This document shows positions 50,385 through 62,752 of a DNA stretch of 64,000 nt, one piece after another. The stretch lies in assembly GCF_902686445.1 (NCBI RefSeq), contig NC_062227.1, forward strand, positions 16,778,178-16,842,177, written 5' to 3'. Within the stretch, counting starts at the first letter, position 1; each line of letters opens with the position of its first letter. The notes below the pieces were generated by a model. It ran no database searches. It saw nothing but the letters and a program-made list of their open reading frames with translations, and was not told the DNA's origin. Both the position numbers and the translations under genes were made by a program. Source of the DNA: Sciurus carolinensis. Its lineage: Eukaryota; Chordata; Mammalia; Rodentia; Sciuridae.

Positions 50385-53300
50385 AGGAATGAGAGAATGC
50401 AGGAACAAGGCCTTTTGTCTTTTGTCTTCAGCTCTCAGTATTCCACTTTTCATTAAGATTGACTTGGAAAACTCCAGGGTTTAACAGTTTACTTCATTTG
50501 CAAAAGTCTGGGAGGGGATCAAGAAGACCCCTACTTTGCAAGGACTACTGGAGTTGAACTTTTGAGTTTCATACTCTAGAACCCTGGTGACAATTTTGTT
50601 TTTCAAGAACTTGCCGAGTAAAGAACTGCATGAGCATATTACTGAAAATGATATAACCTATCCGTTCCTCAGAGTTTTCTAATCACCAGGAATAACTATT
50701 TTTGCAAAATCAAGGTCACTGGGGAAGCACCAAGGGCTGCAACCACCACTCCATGCTGAAAACTCTCATTTGAATGAGCTTCCTTTTCAAACTGGTACTT
50801 TTCCAATAGCGTTGTATTCCCTTGAGGCGAAAGAGGACAAAATGTTGAGGCACTGCATGTTTGGCATATTCTGAAGAGGACCTTTATGGTAGGTGACTGG
50901 ATTCACTTCCAGTCTGACTCTGTGAAATGCTTTTCAGAAAACACTTCATGTCTAAGCCAAACAATTGGTAATAAATTTTTAATTTCACTTTTTCAAAAAA
51001 TCCTGCAAGTAAACTTTGATACATATCAGGAACCATAGTCCAATGGTGAATCAGGAGTGAATGTTTTGTCCTGGTTTATTAAGGAGAAAATAGGTTGTAA
51101 CAGCAGTGGGGAGAGAGTTTTCCTAGTGATTTATGGTGGACTGGGGTAGGAGGAGAGGCAGACCTATGTGGGAAAATTTATATGAACAGTTCTTTAATAT
51201 AAAAGGAGATATTTGAGATCATTCACACCTGAACCACAAGACATTGCAATCACAATATCATCAATTCTTTCTCACTCTTCTTATTCCTTCTGAGCATTTC
51301 TGTTTAAAAATTCTTAGCAGCAGATATCCTGTCAGAATTCACAGCCCTGTGGTTGTGCTGGATCTATCCTATCAACTCAGTTATGGGAGAGGTTGAGGTA
51401 TCTGTTTCTCCTTGGCAAAACCAGGTTCCCTAAAACAGGGAAAGCCTAAGCCACTTAACTAAACCAGGTATGCAACTATAGAAAGGGAAAGGGAAGAACT
51501 GATGGCTCACCAGGTCTGTGATCCCAGTAAAAGTATTTGCTGAGAGAAAAAATAAATATCGCCATTCAAATTTTAAACTTGGTATAGATAAGTTTGCTGC
51601 AACACTTCTGAAGCTTCAAAGTGAGATTAAATGCATAAAGTAATATTCATTGAACACTCATACACTACCTTTTCAAAATCCTTCTGTATTGGTTTTGAAC
51701 CTTTTCAGAGAAATGCCTTGCTTGTTTACCAGTCCTCTTGTGACATAAGAGAAAAAGAGGCGAGATCTCCAGTATTCAAAGTGGAAGAGGCTGGCTTTCT
51801 GCATGTTGGGCTTGAAGGGCAAGAGGGTACAGGCTCTGGTGGGGAGAATTCAGGTATTTTTGCTCCCCAATGTGCGTTCTGGGCCTTGGCATAATGGGTT
51901 TCAATGAGTGGCATTCCTGAAATCCTGCCTGTGATACAGATATGACCTAATGTCACAGAAAGGTGGCATGAGAGTAGAATGGTGTTGCAGGTCCCATGGC
52001 AACCAGATATACTTCAGGTCCTGGCCTCTTCAGTCCAAGATTCCAGACAATTGCAGTCTCAGGTCTGAAAGTAAAAGGAGAGAAGAAGGGAGCATGGGGT
52101 TTGCTCAGTTCAAGAAATGTGATGTCAACATCTTTGCCCAGGAAAATGGAACCTGAGAGTGTTGAGACAGTGGACCTTAGAGAGATCCTGATCTTTGTAG
52201 GACAAGGGGTCCCCCTGAAACCTAACACCTTGCAGTACCCTCCAGACATAGTAGATTTTGCTCTGCTCCTATGGTCACATCAGGTCTCATGGCAATGGAC
52301 ACCCCAATACTGCTGTAGGCAATTAGGACCCACCAAATCTAGTGTACCAGGGAAGGACTGAGGGGTGATTGAAAGGGGGTGAATCACTGAGATTAGCTCT
52401 GGTCACAGTGAGCAAAGTCCTCTGAACTCCTCTCACCAGGTCTGGACTCAAGTGGAAACTTGATGAGTCAGGAAACTGGCTTAGGTCTCTAAAAACCTCA
52501 AGGAATGATGGCTGTTTATAGCTCAGGAAAGATGAGCATGCAGTGAAGACTGGTGTGTTAAGTGATGTTTCAATTGAGAAACATCACAGCAAGTCTGGTG
52601 GGATGCTATTTCTTTCCTAGATTACCCAAACAGGAGACAGCTGGAACCTGGGAAGTTTGACTTCTATGTGGAATTGTGTGACTGCTCTGATCCATAATGA
52701 TGAGAAAACATAGTCTATCACACACCAAGTGTGATGGATGTCTAGAAGGGTCTAGTAAGTCAGAAAAGATTTTCTGTGCTCACTCCACATTCAAGTCACC
52801 AACTATTTTGCTGCAGCCTTATAACATAACATAATACCACATTTGAACATGCAGTACACTGAAAGAGAAATGTTTCAAGATTTCAAAGCTGAGCATTGAA
52901 AAAAGAATGAGTAGTGGACTTTTTGTGGCAGTAAAAACAGATGGGTTTTGGAGAAGAGAATCAGGTTAACTGAAGACACACTAAAAATAATGTCATTGTT
53001 AACAGTTTCCAAAACATTCAGGATATTCCTTCAGCATCAAAAATTGCAAATTCAGCAAAAAGTAATAGGGAGATCATTGTGTGAGCAATGATAGTTACTG
53101 ACAAGTACTCAACTTGCAAGGGACATGAGTGCTCTTGGAAATTGTGTCTTATCTGGTTTCTTCCAAGGGGGAGCTGATTAGAGACATGCTGGTTTTTCAT
53201 TTCTGGCACCTGACGTATGGGGAATGGCATTACTTACACCACAGCACCTACATATAGGTATGTAATTTTAAACAAGTCCAAATTTGTAAATGCAACACTG

Positions 53301-53882
53301 AATGATGACGCTTAAAAGAAAATGTGCCACACATCAGAAAATGAAACAAGCACATCTCTGTTAAAATACACAGAGAAGACACAAGATAGACAAAAGCAGA
53401 AATTCAAAAAGAGAAAATTATAAGAAATGAATATGTGACAGGATTGCTGAGCAGAAAAAGCAGATCCTAAATTATTTCCAAAATTCAAAGTCCATTCTTT
53501 TTATTTGTAATTGCTTATACCCATCTATACATACCACAAAATTAATGTCTATGATTTCATTCTTTCAATGTGATCTCTTTCAGATAGGGTTCTCTCATTT
53601 CTTAACCTACAAAGCACAATCAAGTGATTTTCAGAGTCATGGTTATTATGAGCAAACCACATCCTTCACCCAATCCTATACAACATCTCTTCAGTACATC
53701 CATCAAACTGAGAACATTCTTTAAAATTCTTCATTATACCAGACCACCAAAGGTACAGGGAAAAAGGATTTTAAAGATATCCTTGGCCCAATGATTGATA
53801 TCAGCAGCAGGCAAGATATGTCCTCAGCAACAATTCATTTCCTTTTTAAAAATAATCATATCTTCTCAATGCAAAGCACATA
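50385..53882 (+). repeat. Array unit U12, about 0.3-kb deletion
   Basis: A 3.50-kb copy. TATAAAAG is at 51198. The exon-like block begins at 51709; the donor-like site is weakened (AAAGTAAAAG near 52067). At about 52826, CAGCCTTATAAC is joined to ATAACATAATACC, deleting about 0.3 kb with the GTTTGGC landmark. A minus-strand opening of 98 codons (51953-52249) overlaps the exon-like block and is not called a gene. Confidence 0.88.
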
Positions 53883-56800
53883 TTAATGAGAGAAAGCAGG
53901 GCAAAGGGCTTTTGTTTTTTGTCTTCACCTCTTGTTATTCATTTGTCATTGAGATTGACTTGTACTAGTCTACTTCATTTGCCAAGAGTCGTGAGAGTTT
54001 CAAAAAGACCCCTAATTTGCAAGGACTACTGCATTGACATTTTGTGTTTCATGCTATTGAACCCTGGTGAGATATTGTTCTTCAAGAACTTGCTGAGTAA
54101 ATAGATGCATGAGAATATTCCTGAGAATGATATAAACTATTCGTTCCCAAGAGTGTTGTAATCACCAAGAATAACTACATTTATGAAATCCAGACCAGTG
54201 TGGAAGCACTGCTGACTGCAATCAGCACTGCATGCTGAAAACTCTCATTGGAATGAGCTTCCCTTTCAAACTAGTACTTTTCCAACAGCGTTGTATTCAC
54301 TTGTGTTGATAGAGTAAAAAATGTTAAGACACTGCAAATTTGGCATTATCAGAAGAGGCTCTTTAAGTTACGTGACCGGATCCACTTTCAGTCTGACTCT
54401 GTGAAATAATTTTCAGGTAAATTACCCCATATCTATGCCAAACAATTACTAACAAATTTTTAATTACCCTCTTTCAAAAAATCCTGCCACTAACCTCTGA
54501 TATGTATCAGGACCCACAGTTCAATGGTGTATTGAGTGAAAGTTTTGTCCCAGCTTTTTTGAAGAGAAAATAGGTTGTAACTCAGCAGTGAGCAGAATGT
54601 TATGCCAGTGATCCAAGGTAACCTGGGGTAGGAGGAAATACAGGTCTATGTGGGAAACATTATATGATTGGAAAATTAATATAAAAGGAGATATTTGAGA
54701 TTATTTATGCTATACGACAACCATTGCAATCATAATCTCCTCAATCCTTTCTCATCCTTCTTATTACTTCTGGAGATTCCTTTGAAAAATTTTGAGCAGC
54801 AGATATCTTGGTAAAATTCACAGCCTTGAGGATGTGCTGTATCTAGCCTATCAACTCACTTATGGGGGAGATTGAGGAAGTTATTTCTCCTGAGCAAAGC
54901 CTGATTTCCTAAACAGGGAAAGCCTAAGCTACTTAGCTAGACTAGGTCTGTAAATATAGAAAGGGAAAGAAAAGAGTTGATGTGTCACAGGGTCTGTGAT
55001 CCCAGGAACAATATTTGCTGGCAGAATAAATATATGTATCCTAATGCAAATTTTAAACTTCTTATATATATGTTTGCTGTAATTCTTCTGAAGCTTCAAT
55101 ACAGTGAGATTAAATGCATAAAATCATATCCATTGAACATTCATACAATTCCTTTCAAAATCCTTCTGTATTGGTTTTTACCCTTTTCATAGAAATAACT
55201 TCATTGGATACCAGTCCTTTCAGGAAATGAGAGCAAAAGAGACCAGAACTCCAATGTTCAAAGTGAAGGTGACTGGCTTAAAACACTTTGGGTTTGAAGG
55301 GCTAGAGTTTCCAGGCTGTGGTGGGAGATTGCAGGGATTTATACTCTGCAAGTTGTGTTTCTAGACCTAGGGCATTATAGATTTCAATGAGTGTCGTCCC
55401 TGAAATCCTTGCTGTGCTGCAGATACCACCTGATGTCACAGAAATGTGGCATGACAGCACAATGGCATCACGGTTCCCATGGAACCAGAGATACTTCAGG
55501 TAGGCTGCTTCTGACCAAGATTCTAGACAAGTACCTGCTCAATTGTGATAGTAAGTAGGGACAAGAAGGGAGTTCATGGTCTGCTATTTTCAAGAATTTT
55601 CAACTGACCCTGGACTCTAACAACCTCAAGAAATGATGGCTTTTGATAGCTCAGAACAGATGAGCATGCAGTGAATTGATTGCATGATGACCGAATTGAC
55701 AATCATCACAGAAACTCTGGTGGGATGCCTCTCCTTTCATAGAGTGCCAAAACTGGAGACAACTGGAATCTGGAAAGGTTGACAACTTGGTGGAATTGGA
55801 TGGCTGCTCTGATCTCTAATAAGAAGAAAACACAGCCTATTACTCATCAGCGCTATGGATGCCTGGAAGGAGCTAACAAGTGAGGAGAGTTGTTCTGTGC
55901 ACACTCTACATTCCAGGCCCCACATACTTTGCTGCAGCCTTGCAACATGGCTCCACCCAGAAATTACCTAGGTATCAATTTCCATGGGAACATAACTTAC
56001 CTTAAAATGCAAAATAATCTGGGCAATCTGGATTCACATAAAGGTTCATTCACTTGACCTGACTACTGTCTGTTTGACACAAGGCCCACTGCGACAATGC
56101 CAAGGGTTTTTTAATTTTTATTTATTTATTTATTTTAACCAATCCTCAGAGGATGAAGACTGCAGGCCAGTGTCCCAAATATTGACATCACCATACTCCA
56201 ATAAAGTGAAACTGGTGGATGAAACATGTGCCAGAATATGGCATGATGAGCACAGTTTAACTATGCATATTACCACATTTGAACATGCATTACACTGAAA
56301 GAGAGGCATGTTTCAAAGTTTCAAAGATGAGCATAGAAAAAGAATGAGAAGTGGAAATTTTATGGACTTAAATGAAGATGGGTTTTGGAGATGGGAACCA
56401 AATTAACTGAAGAGACACTAAAAATAATGTCATTGTTAATAGTTTTCCAAAATTGCCAGGACATTTCTTCAGTTTCAAAAACTACAAATACAGTGAGAAG
56501 TCATAGGGAGATCATGGTGTGAGCAATGAAATTTACTGACAAGATTTCAACTTGCAAAGGACATAAGTACCCTTGGAAATTCTTGGCCCTCTCCTGTTCT
56601 TCCAAGGAGGAGTTGATTACAGACATGCTGAAAAAATGTGTCCTAAATTCTTTCCAAAATTCAAAATCCATTCTCTGTCTTTGTATTTTCTTATACCCAT
56701 CCATACATGACACAAAATTAATATCTCTGATTTCATTCTTGGAAAGTGATACCTTTCAATTAGGTTTTTTTTTGTCATTTCTTAACCTGCAAAGCACAAT

Positions 56801-57066
56801 CAAATAATTCTCAGAATCATGGTTAATATGAGTACACTACATCCTTCACCCAATTTGACAGAACATCCTTTAAGTACATGTATCAAACTGATGAGTCTTT
56901 AAACTGCTTCATTATTAATGATACCAGACCTCCAGTGAAACAGAAAAAAAGATTTTAAAGACATATTTGGCCTCATGAATGATATCAGCAGAAGGTAAGA
57001 TATTTTTGCAGCCACAATTGATTTACTTTTAAAAAAATAATAACATCTTCCCAATGCCAAACATAA
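53883..57066 (+). repeat. Array unit U13, two deletions
   Basis: A 3.18-kb copy. TATAAAAG is at 54680. The CAG before the exon-like block is changed to CAT (55189). About 0.37 kb is lost near 55608 and about 0.28 kb near 56632. A short (TTTA)n tract is inserted at 56118-56137 just after the GTTTGACACAAGG landmark. Confidence 0.88.
56107..56138. repeat. T-rich tract with (TTTA)n
   Basis: A short T-rich simple repeat replaces the usual TCCTTTTTCCAGTCC-type stretch. No SINE or L1 body is attached and no duplication is seen. Confidence 0.85.
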
Positions 57067-60000
57067 AAGAATGAGAGAATGCAGGACCAAGGGCTTTTGT
57101 CTTTTGTCTTCCCCTATCAGTATTCCTGTTGAAATTGAGATTGACCTGGAAAATTCCAGGGTGTAGTGGTCCATTTCATTTCCCAAGAGTCTGGGAGAGT
57201 ATCAAGAAAACCACTTCTTTGCAAGCACTACTGAGCTTATATATTGCGTTTCAAGTTATAGAACCCTGGTGAGAACTTTGTTCTTCAAGAACTTGCTGAG
57301 AAAATACCCACATGAGAATATTCCCAAGAATGACATAACCTATCCATTCCTGAGAGATTTCTAATCACCAGGAATAACTAATTTCCTAAAATCAAGATTA
57401 CTGGGGAAGCACTGCTTACTGCAACCACTGCTCCATGATAAAAACTCTCATTGGAATGAGCTTCCACTTAAAACTGGTACTTTCCCAAACATGTTGTATT
57501 CATTTGAGTTGACAGAGGAAAAATTTTGAGACACTTCATGTTTGGTAGTATCTGAAGAAGCGCTTTAAAGTAAGTGACTGGATCCACTTCCAGTCTGACT
57601 CTTTGAAATCTTTGCAGGAAAACCACCCCATGTCTAAGCAAAACAATTGGTAATAATTTTTAAATTTCACTTTTGCAAAAAATTCTTCAAGTAAACTTTG
57701 ATACATATCAGGAGCCACAGTCCAGTGGTGTGTCATGAGTGAAAGATTTGTCCCTGCCTCTTTAAGAAATAAAAAGGTTTTAGATGAGAAAGAAGCAGAA
57801 AGATATCCCAGTGATCCATTATGGCCTAGGTTAGGGGGAAATGCAGGCCTATTTGGCAAACCTTATATGATCAAGTTGTTAATATAAAAGGAGATTTTTG
57901 AGGTAACTCACACCTGAAACCCAAGACACTAGAATCACAATCTAGTCATTACTTTCCCACTCTTCTTATTCCTCTTGGTAATTTCCTTTGAAAAATTAGA
58001 GGCAGAAGTTACCTTGGCAAAATGCAGAGCCCTGTGAATGTGCTGGATCTTTCCTCTCAACTGAGGTATGTGGGAGGTTGAGGAAGGTATTTATTTTGGG
58101 CAACACAAGTTTCCCTAAAATAGGGAAACCCTAAGCCACTTAGCCAGACCAGCTGTGTAAATGTAAAAGACAAAGGAAGAGTTGATGGTTCATCAGGTCT
58201 GTGATGACAGGAAAAATATTTGCTGGCAGAAAAATATGTATATACTCATCTGCATTTGAAGCTCCCTGTAGATGTTTGCTACAATTCCTCTGAAGCTTCA
58301 TTACAGTGAGTTTAGATGCAGAAATCATATCCATTGAACACTCATACACTTCTTTTCATAATGCTTCTCTATTGGTTTTGATCCTTCTCAGAGAAATGCC
58401 TTGCTTGGTTTCCAGTCCTCTTGTGACATGAGAGTAAAAGAGGCCAGAGCTCCAATATTCACAGTGGAAGAAGCTGACTTTGGAAATGTTGGCTTTGAAG
58501 GGGGAGAAGTTCCAGGCTCTAGTGGGAGAATGCAGGTTTTTTTGCTCCCCAATGTTTCTGGGCCTCGGGCACCATGGGTTTCAATGAGTGGTGTCCCTGA
58601 AATCCTGGCTGCACTGCAGATACCACCTGATGTCTCAGAAACGTAAAATGAGAGTACAATGGTGTCATGGTTCCCATGGAAACCAGAGATACTTGAGGTC
58701 CTGGCCCCTACAGACCAAGATTCCAGAAAAGCTCTGGTTCATCTATAATGGTACTGGGGAGAGGAAGTGACTAAGGATCCTGCTGTTTTCAGGAAATGTG
58801 ATGCCAACATCTTCCCGCAGGAGAATAGGAGCCTGAGTGTGTTGGGGAAGTGGGCTCCCTGGCTTTGAGAGAGCCAGGTTGTTCCAGGACAAGGGCTCCA
58901 CCTGAAGCCAGACAGACTGCAATACCCTCCAGATAGGCTAGGTGGTGCTATTGTCGTTTGGCCGAATGGCCCTCATGGCTTGGATCTTTCTGCAGAAAAT
59001 TAACCCCCTCCAATGTACTAGATCATGAAGGGACTAATGGGTGCCCGAATGCCCGTGGATCACTCAGTTTAGCCCCAGTCACAATAGGCATTGTCCTCTG
59101 AATCCTCTCCTCTAGGTATGAGATCACTGGAGATTTTGATGAGTCAGGAAACTGGCTCAGGGCTCTAACAGCCTCAAGGAATGAAGACTGTTGATAGCTC
59201 TGGAAAGATGAGCATGCAGTGCACACAGGCATGTTGTGATGTTTGAATTGGGAAACATCGCAGCAACTCTGGTGGAATGTTGCTTGTTTTTTATATTTTC
59301 CAAAGAGAAGGAAGCTGTAACCTGGGAATTTTCATATCTATGTGGAAGGGGGTGACTGTTCTGAATACTAATGAGGAGAAAACAGACTCTCACTCACCAA
59401 TTGTGATGGGTTTCTGCAAGGGTCTAGCAAGTGAGGAGAGATGTTCTGTGCTCACTCCTTATTCCAGGCCCCACCTACTTTACTGCTGCCATATGGCCTG
59501 GTTCCACACAGAAATTATCTTGGTATGAGTTTCCAAGTTTCCTTCACTTGCCTTTAAATGTAGAAGATTCTGGTCAATATGACTTAACCTTGATCTGACT
59601 ACTGCCTGATTGGTGCAAGGATCTCTGGGACAATGCCAAGTGTACTTTTACCAGTCCCTGGAGAATGCAGACTGCACGATAGTGTCACTGATATTGGCAC
59701 TACCATACTCCAAAAAAGTGAAACTGATGGGTAAAACAAGTGCCAGATTATGGCAAGATGAGCACAGTTTAACAGGGTATAATACCTCAAATGAACATGC
59801 ATTACATCAAAGAGAGGAATATTTCAAAGTTTCAAAATTGAGCATTCAAAAAGGAATGAGGAGAGGACATTTTGATGGCACTAAATACAGAAAGTGCTGG
59901 AGAGGGAAACAAGTTTACTGAACAGACACTAAAAAAAAGTCAATGTTCATAGATCCCCAAATATTTTCAGGCTATTTCTTCACCTTTCTGAACTCAACAA

Positions 60001-60329
60001 ATACAGCAAGAACTAATATGGAGATCATTGTGTGAGCAAAGAAAATTAAAGACATGTACTAACTTGCAAATGACATCAGTGCCCTTGGGAATTCTTGAAG
60101 TCATATGATTTCTTCCAAGGAGGAGCTGATTACAGACATGCTTGTCTTTCATTTCTGGCACTTGACATATATGGAAAGGCATTCCTCACACCACGGAACC
60201 TACACACAAGTACATAATCTTAAAAAAGAAAAATTTATAAATGCAACACTGAATGATGACTCTTGAAAGAAAGAGTGGAACACATCAGAAAAAGAACAGA
60301 AATACATCTGCAAAAATATTCAAATAAGA
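57067..60329 (+). repeat. Array unit U14, truncated by L1 copy 2
   Basis: This copy starts with subtype I sequence, but its middle (57765-57840) has the AAAAAGGTTTTAGATGAG form otherwise seen in subtype II units, so it looks mosaic. TATAAAAG is at 57883. The exon-like block starts at 58392 after CAG; the donor-like site is altered to GTACTGG near 58751. The GCCTGATTGGTGC landmark is at 59605. Unit sequence stops near 60330 at the L1 5' end. Confidence 0.88.
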
Positions 60330-61657
60330 TTGTTTCACACCTGAGCTTCTGGGGACACCTCATGTGTAAAGCATAGCACATGGGATTCTGAGAGTCAGAC
60401 CACTCACCAGTGGCAACAAGGCACCCATTTCTTGGGACTGCCCTTTCTGTAGTCCTTTGGCTAAAGATAGCAGGCTTCTGTCCATTGCCTGCTTTCACCT
60501 ACCCATCACCCACCACCTGAGGTTCACCTCCCAATCATCCGATAGCTGCCAGTAGACTGTCTGCAGACTGCCAGTGGAGTGCCAGCTGCCTGCTGTTGCC
60601 TGGAAGTTCTCTGTCACAGTACCTGCAGGTTTGGTTACACGTGACTGCCGCCATTTTGAGACAACAGCCAGGCCCCGTAGGACCCCTGGCCAGACTGACT
60701 GAGCCCCATCTCCAGGATCCCTCAGCCTGATCAATCACTCCCTGCCTCTGGGGCCCTCACATCGATTGACTGCTCCCAGCCATCAGGACCCCTAGACCAA
60801 CTGACTGCATCCTATTACCGGGACCCCAGACCGACTGATTGCACCCAGCCTTCAGGATCCCACAACCACACCAAACACGCCTGACCTCCCAGACTCCTGC
60901 CTGACCAACTGCACATCACCTCCAGGACCTCCAACCGACCACATCCACACCCCAAGCTACAGCTCCCCATTCACCAACACATTTGGAAGCCAGAGCAGCC
61001 ATCTTGGATAATCCTGGAAGCCTTAGCTCCAATTTTAGGTGGGGCAAATTCCATCCTGAGACACCTGCTGGAGACTTGAAGCTCATTGTTAGGTACCTCT
61101 CATGCATCAGGCTACTGAAGACAGGGAGGTTTGAATACTATATGACTGTTATAGTGTAGATTTTCTTTCTTTTCCTTATTAAAAATTTTAAGTTTTTATT
61201 TCTTTACTTTTTTGCTCTCTTTTCCTTTTGTTTACCTGTTCACTCAGAGTCTCTTTCTCCCTTTTTGCATGCCAATGTCCAATTTCTTTTGATTATACTC
61301 TCACCCTTTCTATTATCTAGAACTTCTGTATATTCTTTGCTTATCCCATTAACAGCTACATCCTACATCCCTCTGCATACTTTTTGTCCTCCATTAGAAA
61401 CTGCAGACCTTCTTGCAAATCTTTTTGTTATACTGAAGATAGTAGTTGAACTCATTCTGTTTATTATGACAATTTTGCTATTGTCCTCATAGGGGCTATT
61501 TGGTCTAGGATTGCATAGTGTCTGAAGTGGGCACTGCTAATATAGATCTCCCCTTAAAGAAAAGGTTTTGCAAACCTATAGGGCCACTATAAGCCTATAG
61601 GGGGAAATCTGCAATACCCCAGATCTGCACTGCTAGAGGGGAAGATACATGAACAAC
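60330..61657 (+). promoter_or_regulatory. L1 copy 2 5'UTR, non-monomeric type
   Basis: About 1.3 kb precedes ORF1. It has no 137-bp monomers. It contains loosely repeated GACTGACTGCACCC-like phrases at about 60690-60930 and two YY1-like motifs in the antisense sense: GCCGCCATTTTG (60647-60658) and GCAGCCATCTTGG (60995-61007). A T-rich stretch at 61150-61450 and an ACTGCTAGAGGGGAAG stretch lead into ORF1. The boundary with the array at 60330 is inferred from loss of unit similarity. Confidence 0.7.
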
Positions 61658-62696
61658 ATGAAAAAAACAAGGGAAGAAAATGATCCAAACAAATCTAGAT
61701 TCTATATTAATAGAATCCAATGACAGTATGGTAGAAGAAATGTCAGAAAAGGACTTTAGATTATACATGATTAAGATGATACATGAAGCAAAGGATGAGA
61801 TAAGAGAGCAAATTCAGGCAATGATTGATAATACCAATAGGCAGTTGAAAGAGCAACTGCAGGAAGCAAAAAATCATTTCAACAAAGAGAAAGAGATTCT
61901 CAAAAAACAAAAAACAAAAAAAAAAAAAAAAAACAAAGGAATTCTTGAAATGAAGGAAACAAGAAACCAAATTAAAAACTCAATGGAAAGCATCACCAAA
62001 AGACTAGACCACTTGGAAGACAGAACCTCAGACAATGAAGACAAAATATTTAATCTTAAAAAAAAAAAAGTTGCACAAACAGAGAAGATAGTAAGATATC
62101 ATGAACAGAATCTCCAAGAACTATGGGACATCATGAAAAGACCAAATTTAGGAAATATTGGGATTGAGGAAGGCACAGAGATACAAACCAAAGGAATGAA
62201 CAACCTATTCAATGAAATAATATCAGAAAATTTCCCAAACCTGAAGAATGAAATGCAAAATCAAGTACAAAAGGCTTACAGAACACCAAATGCACAAAAT
62301 CACAACAGATCCACACCAAGACACATTATAATGAAAATGCCTAACATTCAAAATAAAGATAGGATTTTGAAGACTGTGAGAGAAAAGCATCAGATTACAT
62401 ATAGGGGGAAATCAATACAGATAGCAACAGACTTCTTAATTCAGATTCTAAAAGCTAGAAGAGCCTGGAAAAACATATTTCAAGCTCTGAAAGAATATGG
62501 TTGCCCACCAAGAATCCTATACCCAGGATAACTAACCTTCAGATTTGAAGATGAAATGAAATCCTTCCATGATAAACAAAAGTTAAAAGAATTTACAAAT
62601 AGAAAGACTGTGCTACAGAATGTTCTCAACAAAATATTCCATGAGGAGGAAATGAAAAACAACAATGGAGGTCAGCAAAGGGAGGAACTACCTTAG
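61658..62696 (+). pseudogene. L1 ORF1: L1 ORF1 of copy 2, frameshift and nonsense codon
   Basis: This is the same chaperone family as copy 1 ORF1. The likely start ATG 61658 is out of frame because the following A-run has one extra base. From 61680 the frame is open to TAA 62529-62531, where copy 1 has a lysine codon, and the same frame continues to TAG 62694-62696. An expanded A-run (about 61905-61932) and another near 62058 add lysines to the coiled coil relative to copy 1. Conserved blocks LQELWDIMKRPNL and RRAWKNIFQALKE are visible. Confidence 0.92.
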
Positions 62697-62752
62697 AGAA
62701 AAACCACTCAAAGGAGAAACCAAGCCAAGTTAAACACCAAAAATAAGCCCAA

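Larger units (their letters stand above)
1..60329 (+). repeat. Macrosatellite-like tandem array, unit about 3.77 kb, about 15 copies
   Basis: The same ordered set of landmarks recurs head-to-tail through the window. The block resembling TACTGCCTGTTTGGCACAAG occurs near 605, 4528, 16438, 20991, 27875, 31637, 35403, 39230, 42182, 45398, 49180, 56060 and 59597. The block resembling AGAATGAGAGAATGCAGGG occurs near 2187, 5765, 18451, 22234, 25346, 29113, 32864, 36644, 40481, 42841, 46611, 50385, 53883 and 57067. Undeleted neighbours are 3.75-3.84 kb apart. All copies share one orientation and none holds a convincing long ORF. The unit is not a transposon I recognise. The array continues beyond the left window edge and is interrupted near 60330 by an L1. 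Confidence 0.93.

Noticed and set aside
1..60329. CRISPR array or bacterial-type repeat-spacer structure
   Set aside because: The unit is about 3.77 kb with no short constant repeats and no spacers, and the retroelements are mammalian.
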